In this document: positions 48,248-59,186 of the stretch, piece by piece
How the letters are laid out: each line of letters opens with the position of its first letter
Position numbering within the stretch: the first letter of the stretch is position 1
NCBI GenBank assembly: GCA_028554755.1
Contig: JAPTOF010000014.1
Coordinates: 4,402,001 to 4,466,000 of the forward strand
DNA length: 64,000 nt
Origin: Cordia subcordata
Lineage: Eukaryota > Streptophyta > Magnoliopsida > Boraginales > Cordiaceae
Direction of reading: 5' to 3'
Position numbers and translations under genes: made by a program
Notes under the pieces: generated by a model
Told to the model about the DNA's origin: nothing
The model's input: only the letters and a program-made list of their open reading frames with translations
The model's database searches: none

Positions 48248-48579
48248 TGTTAAATGTGACCCGTATTCTTGGACAACAAGAATAGCAGATTTCCTTGTTA
48301 GCATATTACCTTATTCGCTTGTTACCTTTTGTAGCATATAATTAATTAGTTGCATTTTCTGCTTAATAGGTTTAGGAAACTTGTGTATTATAAATATGTG
48401 ACAATACTCATTATGTTAGGTGTGAGAGAAAAACCGAAGTAAGAGCCTTGTAGCATTCGTGATCAATATTAGAATTATTCTCTGCTGTCCGTGGACGTAG
48501 GCTTTAAAGCCGAACCACGTAATTCTTGTGTCCGTTATTTCTTCTCGTATTCTTTGTGTTTGTATGTTTTTCCCCAACA
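48248..48579 (+). repeat. copia B 5' LTR
   Basis: 332 bp, TGTTAAATGTG...CCCCAACA. A TATAAATA box at 48389-48396 is the likely promoter of the element. Confidence 0.95.
48389..48396 (+). promoter_or_regulatory. LTR TATA box
   Basis: TATAAATA in the middle of the 5' LTR, repeated at the equivalent place in the 3' LTR (53639-53646). Confidence 0.6.
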
Positions 48580-48582
48580 AAT

Positions 48583-48594
48583 TGGTATCAGAGC
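48583..48594 (+). other. primer-binding site of copia B
   Basis: TGGTATCAGAGC, complementary to the 3' end of plant initiator-methionine tRNA, three bases after the 5' LTR. Confidence 0.95.
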
Positions 48595-49137
48595 TCAGGT
48601 ATTAATCCGCTGCTTGAGGAAAAAAGGAAAAATCAAAACTCATTGTGAAACCAAAATTTTTCAAAACCAAACGGTGCCTAACCAAACAAAGGTCTTTGTT
48701 CGGCGAGGAGTGCTCCGGTGCTGTCTACGTTGAGCATTGGTGGCTAGAGTGGAAGCTTGCGTCGGTGGATCGTGGTTCGTGTTTGGGTTTGAAGAACAAG
48801 CGAAGAAGATAGAGTTCGCGTGCTTTTGAGGTTGGATTTTGGTATTCAGGTATTATTTTTTAGAAATTGGTTCAAGTTTGTAAAGCAGGTTTAGGGTTTG
48901 TAGGCTTTGGGTCTTTAGGTTTATTTGGATCGGGCCTGGGTAGTGGCCTTGTCCAATCTTGGCTAGGTCTTGGCTCTTGGGTTAATTAATTTTTGTTGGG
49001 TTTGGGTTCTAAGCCAGAGAAATAATAATTTTTTTTTTTGGGTTTGGGCTTAGTTTAGGCCAAAAGAATAAAAAAAAAATTTATTTGGGCTTAAATTTAG
49101 TCCTGAAACCAAAAAAAAAAAAAAAGAGAGAGACCAA

Positions 49138-49362
49138 TTGACCTGTTTGACCGCGTTGACCGGGGTTGACTTTGACCGTTGACCGTTGACCATTGACCAA
49201 GGGTTGACCGAGTTTGACCAAAGCCTTATCCCACATTTTTCGACGTGCTGAGTCTGTTTTTGGGCTCTGTTTTTCTAGATTCTGCTCCAAAGTACGAGTT
49301 TAGGGACGGTGTTGACTTTGACCAACAGGTTTGACTTTGACCGGTGTTGACCAAAGTTGACC
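49138..49362 (+). repeat. TTGAC (W-box core) array in the copia B leader
   Basis: Sixteen TTGAC cores (mostly TTGACC, some TTGACT) lie in 225 bp. They form two clusters (49138-49218 and 49310-49362) separated by a stretch containing TTCGACGTGCTGAGTC. A similar TCGACGTGCTGAATCC stretch follows the second cluster, so the leader has a tandem-duplicated layout. TTGAC(C/T) is the WRKY-binding W-box core; binding here is not shown. Confidence 0.85.
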
Positions 49363-49458
49363 AGGGGTGTTCCTAAGGTTTCTCGACGTGCTGAATCCGT
49401 TTTTTGCGGTCCATTGAGCCAAATTCCATCCCGACGTGTGAGTTTTGAGCAAACGAAG

Positions 49459-50373
49459 ATGTCTTCCACAGGTGGAAAGTTTGAAATCGAGAAGTTTGAC
49501 GGGAGAATGAGTTTCAGTCTTTGGAGGATCAGATTCAAAGCATTTATGATAATGCAAGGACTTTGGAAAGTCATTGAAGAAGTGATCCCAGTAAAGATGG
49601 AACCAGCAGTGAGAGAAGAACTCGAAGCGAAAGCCTTGAGTGCAATACATATGTCTGTGACAAATGAAATATTGCTGGAGATTGCTGAGAAGACGACAAC
49701 AAATGAGGCTTGGAATACTTTGGTGGAATTGTATGCATCTAAATCTGTCACCAATCGCCTTTACTTGAAGAAGCGATTGTATTATCTTAGAATGAAAGAA
49801 AGTACGTCACTAAAGCAACACCTTGATGAGTTTTCCTCTTGTGTTATTGCTTTGAAGGATGTGGGTGTTAAAATTGATGACGAAAACTAAGCTATGATCG
49901 TATTATGCTCCTTACCGCCTTCATATATGAACTTTGTGGACACTATGTTGTACGAGAGGGATAAAATTACCTTTGAAGATGTGATTACTTCATTAAAATC
50001 GAAGGATCTTCAAACACATATTTCAGGACATAGGGAAGAAGTTCAGGGGGAAGGTTTAGTGAGTAGAGGAAGATCGGAGAATAGAGGGGGATCTTCGGGT
50101 AGAAAGAAAAGCAAGTCAAGGTCAAAATCAAGAGTAAGGAAGCTACGTTGTTTCGAGTGTGGTGAAAAGGATCATATTAAGAAAGAATATCCAAAACTGA
50201 AAAAGGGCAAGAAAAAGGTGGAGAATTCAGCTAATGTGGTGGAGAGTGCTGACACTGATGGAGATAACTCGAGTAGTACCGGGGAAGTTTTGACTGTGAG
50301 TGGATCACAGTGGCATAATCAATGGATTCTTGATACTGGTGCAACGTTCCATATGTGTTCTAGGCGCGACTAG
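49459..50373 (+). pseudogene. copia B gag and protease, broken
   Basis: Start ATG 49459. The gag N-terminus reads KFEIEKFDGRMSFSLW, then LYLKKRLYYLRMKES. A stop TAA at 49888-49890 (CAA in relatives) interrupts the frame, which continues after it with LCSLPPSY. The zinc knuckle is CFECGEKDHIKKEYP, with the last Cys now Tyr. Protease WILDTGATFHMC (active-site DTG) is followed by a stop at 50371-50373. Confidence 0.9.
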
Positions 50374-51386
50374 TTCTCTTCTTATTCCAAAAGAGAAGGG
50401 AAAGTCTTTCTAGGCAATGATCTTTCGTTGAAGGTGGAGGGAATGGGTATCGTAAATATCAAGATGTTTGATGGTATTACAAGATCTCTCGAGTATTGGC
50501 ATGTACCGAAGCTGAAAAAAAACTTGATTTCTCTTGGGCGTTTAGATTCTCATGGATACAAATTTCGAAGTGAGAACGGTGTCTTAAAGGTGACCAAAGG
50601 TGCAATTGTGCTCTTGAAAGGGAACTTGACCGGCGGCCTATATGTCCTTTAAGGTAGTACAGTTACAGGTGTTGCATCTGTTATATCCGAGGAGAGTGAT
50701 AATGACACTACGCAGTTGTGGCACAAAAGGTTGGGCCATATGAGCGAGAGGGGACTGATCGAGCTGAGTAAGAGGGATTTGCTTTGTGGACAAAGGACTA
50801 GAAAGCTTGAATTCTGCGAGCATTGTGTCTTTGGAAAGCAAACCAGGGTGAAGTTCAGCAAGGGCAGGAAAACACCAAAGGTACACTTGATTATATTCAT
50901 TCTGATCTTTGGGGTCCTAATAAAGTTCCTTCCAAGAAATGTGTAAAGTATTACATCACTTTCATTGATGCAACCTCTCGGATGGTGTGGGTATACTTCT
51001 TGAAAACTAAAGATGAGGCGTTTCCAATATTTGTCGAGTCGAAGACGTTGATTAAGAAGCAGACTGGTAAACAAATTAAGCGTTTTAGGACTGACAATGG
51101 ATTGAAATATTGTAATAAAGAGTTTGATGAGTTCTGCAGGAAACATGGCATTGTAAGACACCGCACATGTGTAAGGACACCACAACAGAATGGAGTTGTA
51201 GAATGCATGAATAGAACTCTGGTGGAGAGAGCTCGTTGTATGCTCTCCCAATCTAGTTTGAGTCAAGACTTTTAGACTGAAGCCGTTAATACGGCATGCT
51301 ACTTGGTGAATAGGTCTCCATCCAAAGCTATTGAATTGAAAACTCCTTTTGAGTTATGGTTTGGTAAGCCTGCTGACTACTCTTGA
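50374..51386 (+). pseudogene. copia B integrase, broken
   Basis: GAG-pre-integrase: [13 protein letters not shown] and [16 protein letters not shown] frameshift near 50880 leads into [19 protein letters not shown] and PQQNGVVECMNRTL, which carry the D-D-E core. Stops at about 50650, 51273 and 51384 interrupt the frame. Confidence 0.88.
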
Positions 51387-52932
51387 TTGAGGGTGTTCGG
51401 TTGCCCTACAAACGCTCACCTGAAGGATGGCAAGTTGGAGCCGAGGGCAAAGAAATGCATATTTCTAGGCTATGAGTCCGAGAGGAAAGGTTACAGGTTG
51501 TGGTGCACAGATCCAAAATCTCCAGGTTTCCTCATCAGCAGGGATTTCATATTCAATGAGTCTGCTTTATTAGACCAAGAAAAGGAGAAAGTGGTAGTTG
51601 GTTTAGACCACGGTGTCAAAGAGCAGGTAGAGGTATTTGCTGATGTTCCAAATGTTCCATCTAGCAATAGTAGCAGCCAAATTCAGCCGACTCAACCTAC
51701 TGAGGTGCATGATCAAAATGTGCCTGAACAACAGAAATACAGCATTGCTGCTGGGCAAGAAAGGAGACAGATTAAAGAGCCTCAAAGGTACGGATACGCT
51801 GATCTTGTTGCTTATGCTCTGACTGTTGTCGAAACAATTGAAGGACATGAGCCAAATTCATACAAAGAGGCCATATCTGGGAAAGATTCTGCTCAGTGGA
51901 TGGGTGCCATGAGTGAGGAGATTGAGTCTCTTCATAAGAATCAAACATGGGAGCTTGTTGAATTGCCTAAGGGACAGCGAGTTGTCAGTTGCAAATGGGT
52001 TTACAAGAAAAAGGAAGGTACTCCAGGGGTTGAAGGTCTTCGATACAAGTCACGGTTGGTGGCAAAAGGCTATACACAAAGGGAGGGTGTTAACTTCAAC
52101 GAAGTGTTCTCTCCGGTTGTGAAGCATAGTTCCATCAAGGTTTTACTTGCCTTGGTTGCTCTTCATGACTTAGAGCTTGAGCAGCTAGATGTGAAAACGG
52201 CATTTTTGCATGGTGATCTTGAAGAGCAAATTTACATGAGTCAACTGGAAGGGTATGTAGTTCCTAGTAAGGAGAACCATATTTGCAAACTGAAGAAGTC
52301 TTTGTATGGGTTGAAGCAGTCACCTCGGCAATGGTATAAGAAATTTGACACATTCATGGTAGGTACTGGATACACAAGGAGTGCTTATGATAGCTGTGTG
52401 TATCTCAAAAGGCTTCCAGATGGTTCGTTTGTGTACTTGTTGTTGTATGTCGATGATATGCTTATTGCTGCAAAAGCATGTCTGCAATCAACGAATTAAA
52501 GAAGCAGCTAGGTGATGAGTTTGAGATAAAGGATCTTGGAGCTGCGAAGAAGATTCTTGGCATGGAGATTCACAGATATAGAAACGCTGGGAAGCTGTCC
52601 TTGTCTCAGCAGAGTTATATTGAAAAAGTACTGGAGCGTTTCGGGATGCTGAAAGCAAAGCCTGTGAGTGTGTCGCTTGCTGCTCATTTCAAGTTCTCTG
52701 CAGATTTGTCACCTAAAATTGAGGAGGAGGTGGAGCATATGTCCCATGTTCCATACTCGAGTGCTGTTGGTAGCTTGATGTATGCTATGGTGTGCACTTG
52801 TCCTGACATTTCACATGCAGTTTGTGTTGTGAGCAGGTATATGGCATCACCTAGGAAAGTACACTGGGAAGCGGTGAAATAGATAATGAGGTATTTGCAT
52901 GGCACTGCAAAGTAGGTTTACTGTTTAACAAG
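51387..52932 (+). pseudogene. copia B reverse transcriptase, broken
   Basis: A long open stretch of 370 residues starts at FGCPTNAHLKDGKLEP, with KKCIFLGY. RT motifs are SCKWVYKKKEG, VKTAFLHGDLEEQIYM, LKKSLYGLKQSPRQW and YLLLYVDDMLIAAK (catalytic YVDD near 52450). A frameshift near 52490 moves to INELKKQLGDEFEIKDLG, which runs to HWEAVK and a stop at about 52880. Confidence 0.92.
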
Positions 52933-53442
52933 ATGACTGGAGATTGCCCGAGGTTGGTGGGTTATTGTGATTTAGACTTTGCGGGTGACCTTGATAAGAG
53001 AAGATCTCTGATGGGTTACGTGTTTACTCTCTCTGGATGTGCTATCAGTTGGAAAGCGACATTACAGTCTACTGTGGTATTGTCGACTACTGAAGCGGAG
53101 TACATGGCAATTGCAGAAGCTGTGAAGGAGGCCATGTGGTTACAAGGCTTGGTTCGTGATCTTGGACTTCAGCAAGATACAAGTGTAGTCTTTTATGATA
53201 GCCAGAGTGCAATCCATCTGACGAAGAATCAGATGTATCATGAGAGGACTAAACACATTGATATCAGATATCACTTTATCAGAGATGTTGTATCACAAAG
53301 AATCATATCGGTGCAAAAGATATCTACCCATGAGAATCCAGCAGATATGATGACTAAGGTGGTTCCAGTCAGCAAGTTTAAGCATTGCTTGGACTTGGTT
53401 GCTATTTGCGATGCGGAGCATTGGGCTCTTAGAGGCAGTTGA
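52933..53442 (+). pseudogene. copia B RNase H, frame open but detached
   Basis: [73 protein letters not shown] and [12 protein letters not shown] give the full RNase H series to the stop at 53440-53442. It is separated from RT by stops. Confidence 0.92.
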
Positions 53443-53483
53443 CTGCAGGGATGATGGTGTATTGATTGGAGCGAATACGTGCC

Positions 53484-53495
53484 AAGGTGGAGATT
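53484..53495 (+). other. polypurine tract of copia B
   Basis: AAGGTGGAGATT immediately before the 3' LTR. Confidence 0.9.
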
Positions 53496-53828
53496 TGTTG
53501 AATGTGGTCCATATTCTTGGGCAACAAGAATAGCAGATTTCCTTGTTAGCATATTACCTTATTCGCTTGTTACCTTTTGTAGCACATAATTAATTAGTTG
53601 CCTTTTTTTGCTTAATAGGTTTAGGAAACCTTTGCACTATAAATATGTGACAATATTCATTATGTTAGGTGTGAGAGAAAAACCGAAGTGAGAGCCTTGT
53701 AGCATTCGTGATCAATATTAGAATTATTCTCTGCTGCCCATGGACGTAGGCTTTAAAGCCGAACCACGTAATTCTTGTGTCCGTTATTTCTTCTCGTATT
53801 CTTCGTGTTTGCATGTTTTTCCCCAACA
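53496..53828 (+). repeat. copia B 3' LTR
   Basis: 333 bp, TGTTGAATGTGG...CCCCAACA. Its outer edge abuts LAZY exon 3 codons. Confidence 0.95.
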
Positions 53829-54746
53829 TGACTTCTCCAATTTTGGTTCTGGAAATGGATCTTGGAGTACAGGGGCGGGCGAGATTTGGCCCCCACAGGT
53901 AAATGTCTCCTTAAGCAGGAAAGATGATGAATTTTTCTGAATTCGAATATCAGTTTTGTCCAAGCTAATATCCTTCGCGCTACGGCAGGCTAGGCTAGTG
54001 TTCCTCTGGAGAAGAACTTCATTTTTTGCCGAATTATCATCATTCTCATCATCTCTTGAGCTCTTAAATCTCCCCAATGGAAGATTACATGCTGCTGGCG
54101 CCTCAGATGCATCAGGATCACTATTTAGCTCAAAATTCGACTCGTTTTGGACTTTTCTCATTGCACCAGGGATGACATGATCTGGCAGGCTTTCAGAAGA
54201 ACTAAAGTTCCCTTCAAGATTGGACTTTTTCGGGCTCTCCGAATTGTTGATTCCCAATGTCCCAATGGCTAGAAATTCACTAGGCAAATCACTGAATTCT
54301 TGATCTTTGCAGGGTTTATGCAGCATATGATCAATGATAAATTCACAGAGAGTGAGATAATGAGCAATGAAGTCAACTACACTACAGAGGACTTCGACAC
54401 TCCAAGCTAAACTCGAATGCATTAATACAATAAGTAAATATACCAATATCACATCTACAAGCTTTAAGCGTTTAGATGAGGTGATTAATCTAACAGAGAC
54501 AAATTAAGATGTATTTTGCCAACAATTATGAATGCAAATCAAAGGAAACTAGTACTAATTAATACTCACTATTAGCCGATACAGCATTTGGTTTAGTGGC
54601 TATTTGCTTCCTATTAGGCTTGCTTTGCATCCAACTAAAGAACTGCAATAAGATCACGAACTATTTAAGCCCTTGAAGAGAAAAGAGAACTCCTTCAATG
54701 AATATATGCATGTGTAGACATTGAACTTAGAATTAATTACCTTCAT

Positions 54747-57700
54747 TTTGCAGAGATCGAAAGGCTTAAGGGCCTTAGAGTTGCTTCAAAGATGAATAAG
54801 ATGATGGAGAGCTTAGACCAAGCTATTAGCTTTTAAGCACAAAAGAGCGTTGAGATTTATAGCTTTTAAATATTGGGTTGGTTATATATTGGAAGTGGGA
54901 TATGAGATTTCAATGCAAGTCGGCTGGCTGTACCTGTTCAATTCCCAACACGAGTGCATCTTCTTGCCTTCCGCTTTTCCATCTCTTCTCCGTCATTTTC
55001 CAAGAATATCACATCCCTTTCATGGTTTTTCAATTTATTTTGCAATTACTCTGTCAAAGCTAAGCATACATTAGAGATCAAGGGAGGATTCCCTCAATCT
55101 ATTATAACGTTATGAGCTAGATAATGCGACTGTAAGCTTTACAAATCATTTGATTTCGCTCCATAATGTTATGAACTGATCGACTCATTAATACTACTGT
55201 TCTGCACTGTGCTCAAGAAATTTCTTGCTTTGGTCATGAATGGATACATCGTGTATCTAAAAATTATTGGCCATGGGTTTCATATAATTACAGGCGGCCG
55301 CCCGTGCAACAACACATGAGAATCAAAAAGTTCTTCTGTGGAACCTAAAGAGCATTCTGACAGAATGTTAACTAAAGAAACACAGTCCATGCACCCGTGA
55401 GATGTCTCTTGCCAACCCAACCCCATGGGCACTCCTCAATCTCTCCACCGCCTAAATTTGACTCTAGACAGAGAGTTCCCATTGGAAAACAAAACTTTCT
55501 CGTACTCCGAAACAAATCTACTCATAATATCAATATTATTTTTTAAGTAAAATTTGCTTGTCATGAATTGAGGGTACGATTACCATAAAATAATTTGGAC
55601 AATTTATAATTATTAAATCCCATTCATAATGTAATAATTGTAAGAGAATATTGTTAACTCCTTGCCCCCACTTTCCAACTAGATTGAAATGTAATGTTCA
55701 CATAATCAATGTTCATCCTCGACGGTTCTTGTGACGAAAAGGTTGAGATTACTTTCTTTAATGTTAATTTTGTGTTTAAGACATCCATATTTTAGGCGTT
55801 AGATTGCTTACGTTTGATATTGACACTATTAGCCTATTATCATTTAAATATGGGACTTGCCTGCACTCTCACAGTCACGTACTTTGGGCTATCCAAACTG
55901 TAATAATTTCTTTAAAATAATAATTTGTCGATATCATTGTATCCTGAAACCTTTGAGGTTCGTCGTGAATGTCGTCCAAGAATATGAATCTTTAGCAGAT
56001 GCCATCCTCTCAAAAGCTCTGCATTAACTCGATTTCATCACAAACTACAAAAGTAGTGCGACGTTGTAATTTTAACACTACTAGAATTCAACATATGAGA
56101 ACACATCTACTACTGGTGTTGTCAGATTGATATAGGAAATCTATGTGCAAATCCCGAAATTCTTGGACAAGAAATTATTTATTTTGAATTTGACTATCTA
56201 GTTAGAGATTTTTAATATTTATCAAATTTTTAGTTGAAGTAGGTAGTTTGTAATCGCGTTTAACATCAATTTTTTATAAGATTAGTGTTCACTTTATAAT
56301 GATTTGGTTAATTACTGCTGTTATTATGAGTTTAAGTATTTTGATCCAATTGATTAGACTTAATTGTGGTGACTATAGGTTGGGCCTTGGTCGTTACACA
56401 AGTTTTGAACACATTAGATTTCAAATTCAAGATTAATAATTGACTTCGGATTCCAATTTGCCATTTTCGCGAGTATTAAACCCGTTGATTTTCCTGTGAT
56501 CTTCATACAAATTCAAATCTTTTTTTTCTCTCTCTCTCCCTCCTCTTTTTTTTTTTCCTTTTAAAAACAAGGTGGAGCTTCCTCAAGAGAATTAATCCTT
56601 GTAGACATTCCAGGACAAGAATACTACATGGGCAAGCTAATAATATTGTTTTTCCATGCCAAATATTCCTCTCAAGAGACACATTAGATATCCCATTAAT
56701 TTATCTTTGATGTCACTAATTTAACATCTCCATGATAGTCCAATATGTCCAAGTAGCATAATTAATGTCATCCGAGTGAAAATAGCTTTGCATTTTGGAG
56801 TGTTTGCTTCAATGAACCTTCAAAGAAAGAGGTAATAGACAGCTATACCTTGACAATAACAGGGCTTCTTTTGACCAAATCTGTGTACGTACAAACCATT
56901 AAATTTGCCACACGGTTGTGGAATTCTAGCCTCATCTTCTATCGCAAATGCTCTGCATGGTTTTATATGCACTAAAAATATGCGTCACAACTCATGCTTC
57001 AGATCTTGACCCAGAAAAAAAAAAAAAAAAAAAAAAAACAGCTCATGTTTCAGATCGATAAGAAAACAAAACTGATATAGGCGAGCTAGCCGACCTCCCG
57101 ACAACATCCCCGGATCTTCTATACGTATTCTCGAACTAAAATGGTTCTCTCCTATTGGTGACGTCAGCAGAACCCTATAAATACACACTGTAAAAGCACT
57201 ATAAATGAGATAACTCTCCATCCAAAAACTATTTCCTAATATAGAAATATTAACTCCTAGAATAAGAAACAATCAAAATACTAACTTGATCGTTGACAGA
57301 TCTTTGGCCAGAGTCATACAGGTGCCTAACCTCCATTTTGGACGTACTAAACGCAAGATCGTGAGCCATCAACAAGAAGTAATGGATCTTCATCAACAAG
57401 CTAGATTAACGGATTCTTAACCATACCGAATCAGAAACAATTCCCTAGTCTTGTTCCTCATAGCGATGTCGCCAATTTACTTTGTCAAAGTTAATCTCTA
57501 AAATCCATGATTAATCTCGAAAATCCATGATTGGCCTACATTTTCTTTTTATTATTCTTATGCAAATCGCCCACCCCCTCTCCATCTCCCATTCTCACGA
57601 AATTTAAACCTAAGATCTTACTTCTCAAAAAATTACTTTTGACTACTCAATCTATCCTCAATCTCGTAATTGGCCTTCGTTCTGTTAGTGAGGGTTGCAA

Positions 57701-57951
57701 TGGAACATCACTCCGGCACGTGCAACAAGTTGTCCACTTCATAGATAACTTCACCTGCAAGTTGGCATGCATGGGTTGTAGGCACACGGCCTACGTACGT
57801 GTCGAAAGACAAATATCTGATAAACTTTCATAGTACCATAACCAACACCCTTGGACGTCAAATAGGCCAATCTAACAATTTCCATGCACATGGTTCGCGA
57901 TATCTGTTGGGTTTTTTTTTTTTTTTTTTTAGTCAAGAAAACGAGGGTGTG

Positions 57952-57952
<1 letters not shown>
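54747..57952. other. intergenic, LAZY upstream region
   Basis: No gene. The first few hundred bases are the LAZY-like promoter side. A 24-base poly(A) at 57016-57039 is bounded on both sides by similar 18-mers (C(A/G)CTCATG(C/T)TTCAGATC). A T tract occurs at 57912-57932. Confidence 0.5.

Positions 57953-57998
<46 letters not shown>
57953..57998. repeat. (TA)n microsatellite
   Basis: Uninterrupted TA dinucleotide run of about 23 units. Confidence 0.95.
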
Positions 57999-58004
<6 letters not shown>

Positions 58005-58038
58005 AATACCCACTGTTTAAATAAAAAGGTATAGTTAT

Positions 58039-58231
58039 GCTCCAACCATGCATCAGCAGTAAGAGCAGGAGACAAACACAGCTCATGACTCGGGTTCGAA
58101 TCCAATTCCTTGTCTTGGATTGAGTGTCCTTAACTTAACTGGTGTCCAATACAGAGAACGTGCTTTGCGCTCGAAATTTGTTAATTGGTAGTTGGACTCC
58201 ACTAACTATATTCTTCCTTATGGCAAAAAAA
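58039..58231 (+). mobile_element. tRNA-derived SINE with target duplication
   Basis: A box A-like CAGCAGTAAGAGCAGG and a box B GGGTTCGAATCC (58090-58101) mark a tRNA-type pol III promoter. The body ends in a poly(A) run. The flanks are 16-bp near-identical direct repeats: AAAAAGGTATAGTTAT (58023-58038) and AAAAAGGTGTAATTAT (58232-58247). Confidence 0.75.
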
Positions 58232-58897
58232 AAAAAGGTGTAATTATATAGTCACAAGGTAAATATTCCTAAAGAAGAGGAATTAAATAAAAACTCAGCC
58301 AAGAGGGATGAAGACGTCTAGCTAACGACTCCTTAATTAACCAATCAGCGACTTTGCTTACAAGTCTCGATACATGTGATTAAAAAAAGATCAGAATAAA
58401 GCCTCCATCAATTAATTTGATCTCTAGTCAATTTGATTGTTTTCTATCAAGTTTTGGAGCTTCCAATGTAAATGTTTCTCCTGTTGCCTCTCCAATAGAA
58501 GAATAGCCCACTCATTTCCCTATCTAATTGACCACAGGTTGGATCTACAATAGTTATCACGGATCATGGCCGGTCCATGCTTACCTTAGGCAAATACTTT
58601 CAAATTATTCAATATTTGCGTCCAAAAAATTACTTAACTTTTACTATTTTTATAATCTTGATTTTCAAAGTTAATTTACTCAAGTAAAATATTCTAGACG
58701 TTCCTCAATAACATCTCGAGATAGTTTCTATTTTCTTTGTGGATGCCGTGATAGTTTCTCTCTTTGTGGATGCCGTGATATCTATGCTACAGGTTAGAGA
58801 TTTCAAGCTTAGATTAGTGAATTTGTACTCTTTGGAATATTTAATTTACACTAAGAAAGGTTATGCTTACGCCCCATCATACAGTGGCATATGTCTG

Positions 58898-59157
58898 TAG
58901 TGTATTTGGAATGAACATACTTTAATATGCTTATCGTATTAAAATGAAGAAACATCTTATAAGATTTAAAACATCTTATCACATGCATCTATGAAGACTC
59001 AAAATAAACTATAGAGACATCTTATAAGATTCAAGACATCTTATCACATGAATCTATGAAAACTCAGAATAAACCATAATTTTTATCTTATAAGATATAA
59101 GTAATCCATTCTTATCTTATTTTTTACAACTATACATCTTACGACAAGCATATTATG
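58898..59157. mobile_element. MITE family B, copy 5
   Basis: Left end TAGTGTATTTGGAATGAACATACTTTAATATG. Interior ACATCTTATAAGATT(T/C)AA repeated twice, then CTTATTTTTTACAACTATA. The right end is decayed. Confidence 0.6.
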
Positions 59158-59186
59158 AAATTTAAAACAACCGGCACTTTTTTATA

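Larger units (their letters stand above)
48248..53828 (+). mobile_element. complete Tnt1-like Ty1/copia retrotransposon B, inactive
   Basis: LTRs are 48248-48579 and 53496-53828. Target duplications TGACT are at 48243-48247 and 53829-53833. Primer-binding site, leader, gag, protease, integrase, RT, RNase H and polypurine tract are in copia order. About 20 differences between LTRs by eye (near 6%). Several stops and at least three frameshifts disable it. It lies antisense to the LAZY-like gene it interrupts. Confidence 0.96.
47473..54746 (-). pseudogene. LAZY/DRO1 (IGT family) gene split by a copia element
   Basis: Minus-strand exons: 54746-54741 (MK), 54642-54570 (FFSWMQSKPNRKQ...AVSAN), 54406-53829, then the copia insertion, then exon 3 resumes 48242-48231, 47858-47693 and 47492-47473. 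Phases join throughout to an inferred 284 residues. LAZY landmarks are MKFFSWMQSK at the start, KPCKDQEFSDLPSEFLAIGT in exon 3, LRALLHKKIYPRS in exon 4, and GSKWVRTDSEY joined to IVLEI at the end. The family sets shoot or root growth angle downstream of gravity sensing; the IVLEI end is the known docking site for RLD proteins. Across the insertion the frame would read 14 LTR codons and then stop, so the C-terminal domain is lost unless the element is spliced out. The first base of exon 3 and the exon 3 donor (GTTCGA) are inferred. From memory the Arabidopsis neighbour At1g19115 is a LAZY member. Confidence 0.85.

Noticed and set aside
58060..58110. tRNA gene suggested by GGGTTCGAATCC
   Set aside because: No cloverleaf can be completed. 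Poly(A) and target duplications show a SINE.
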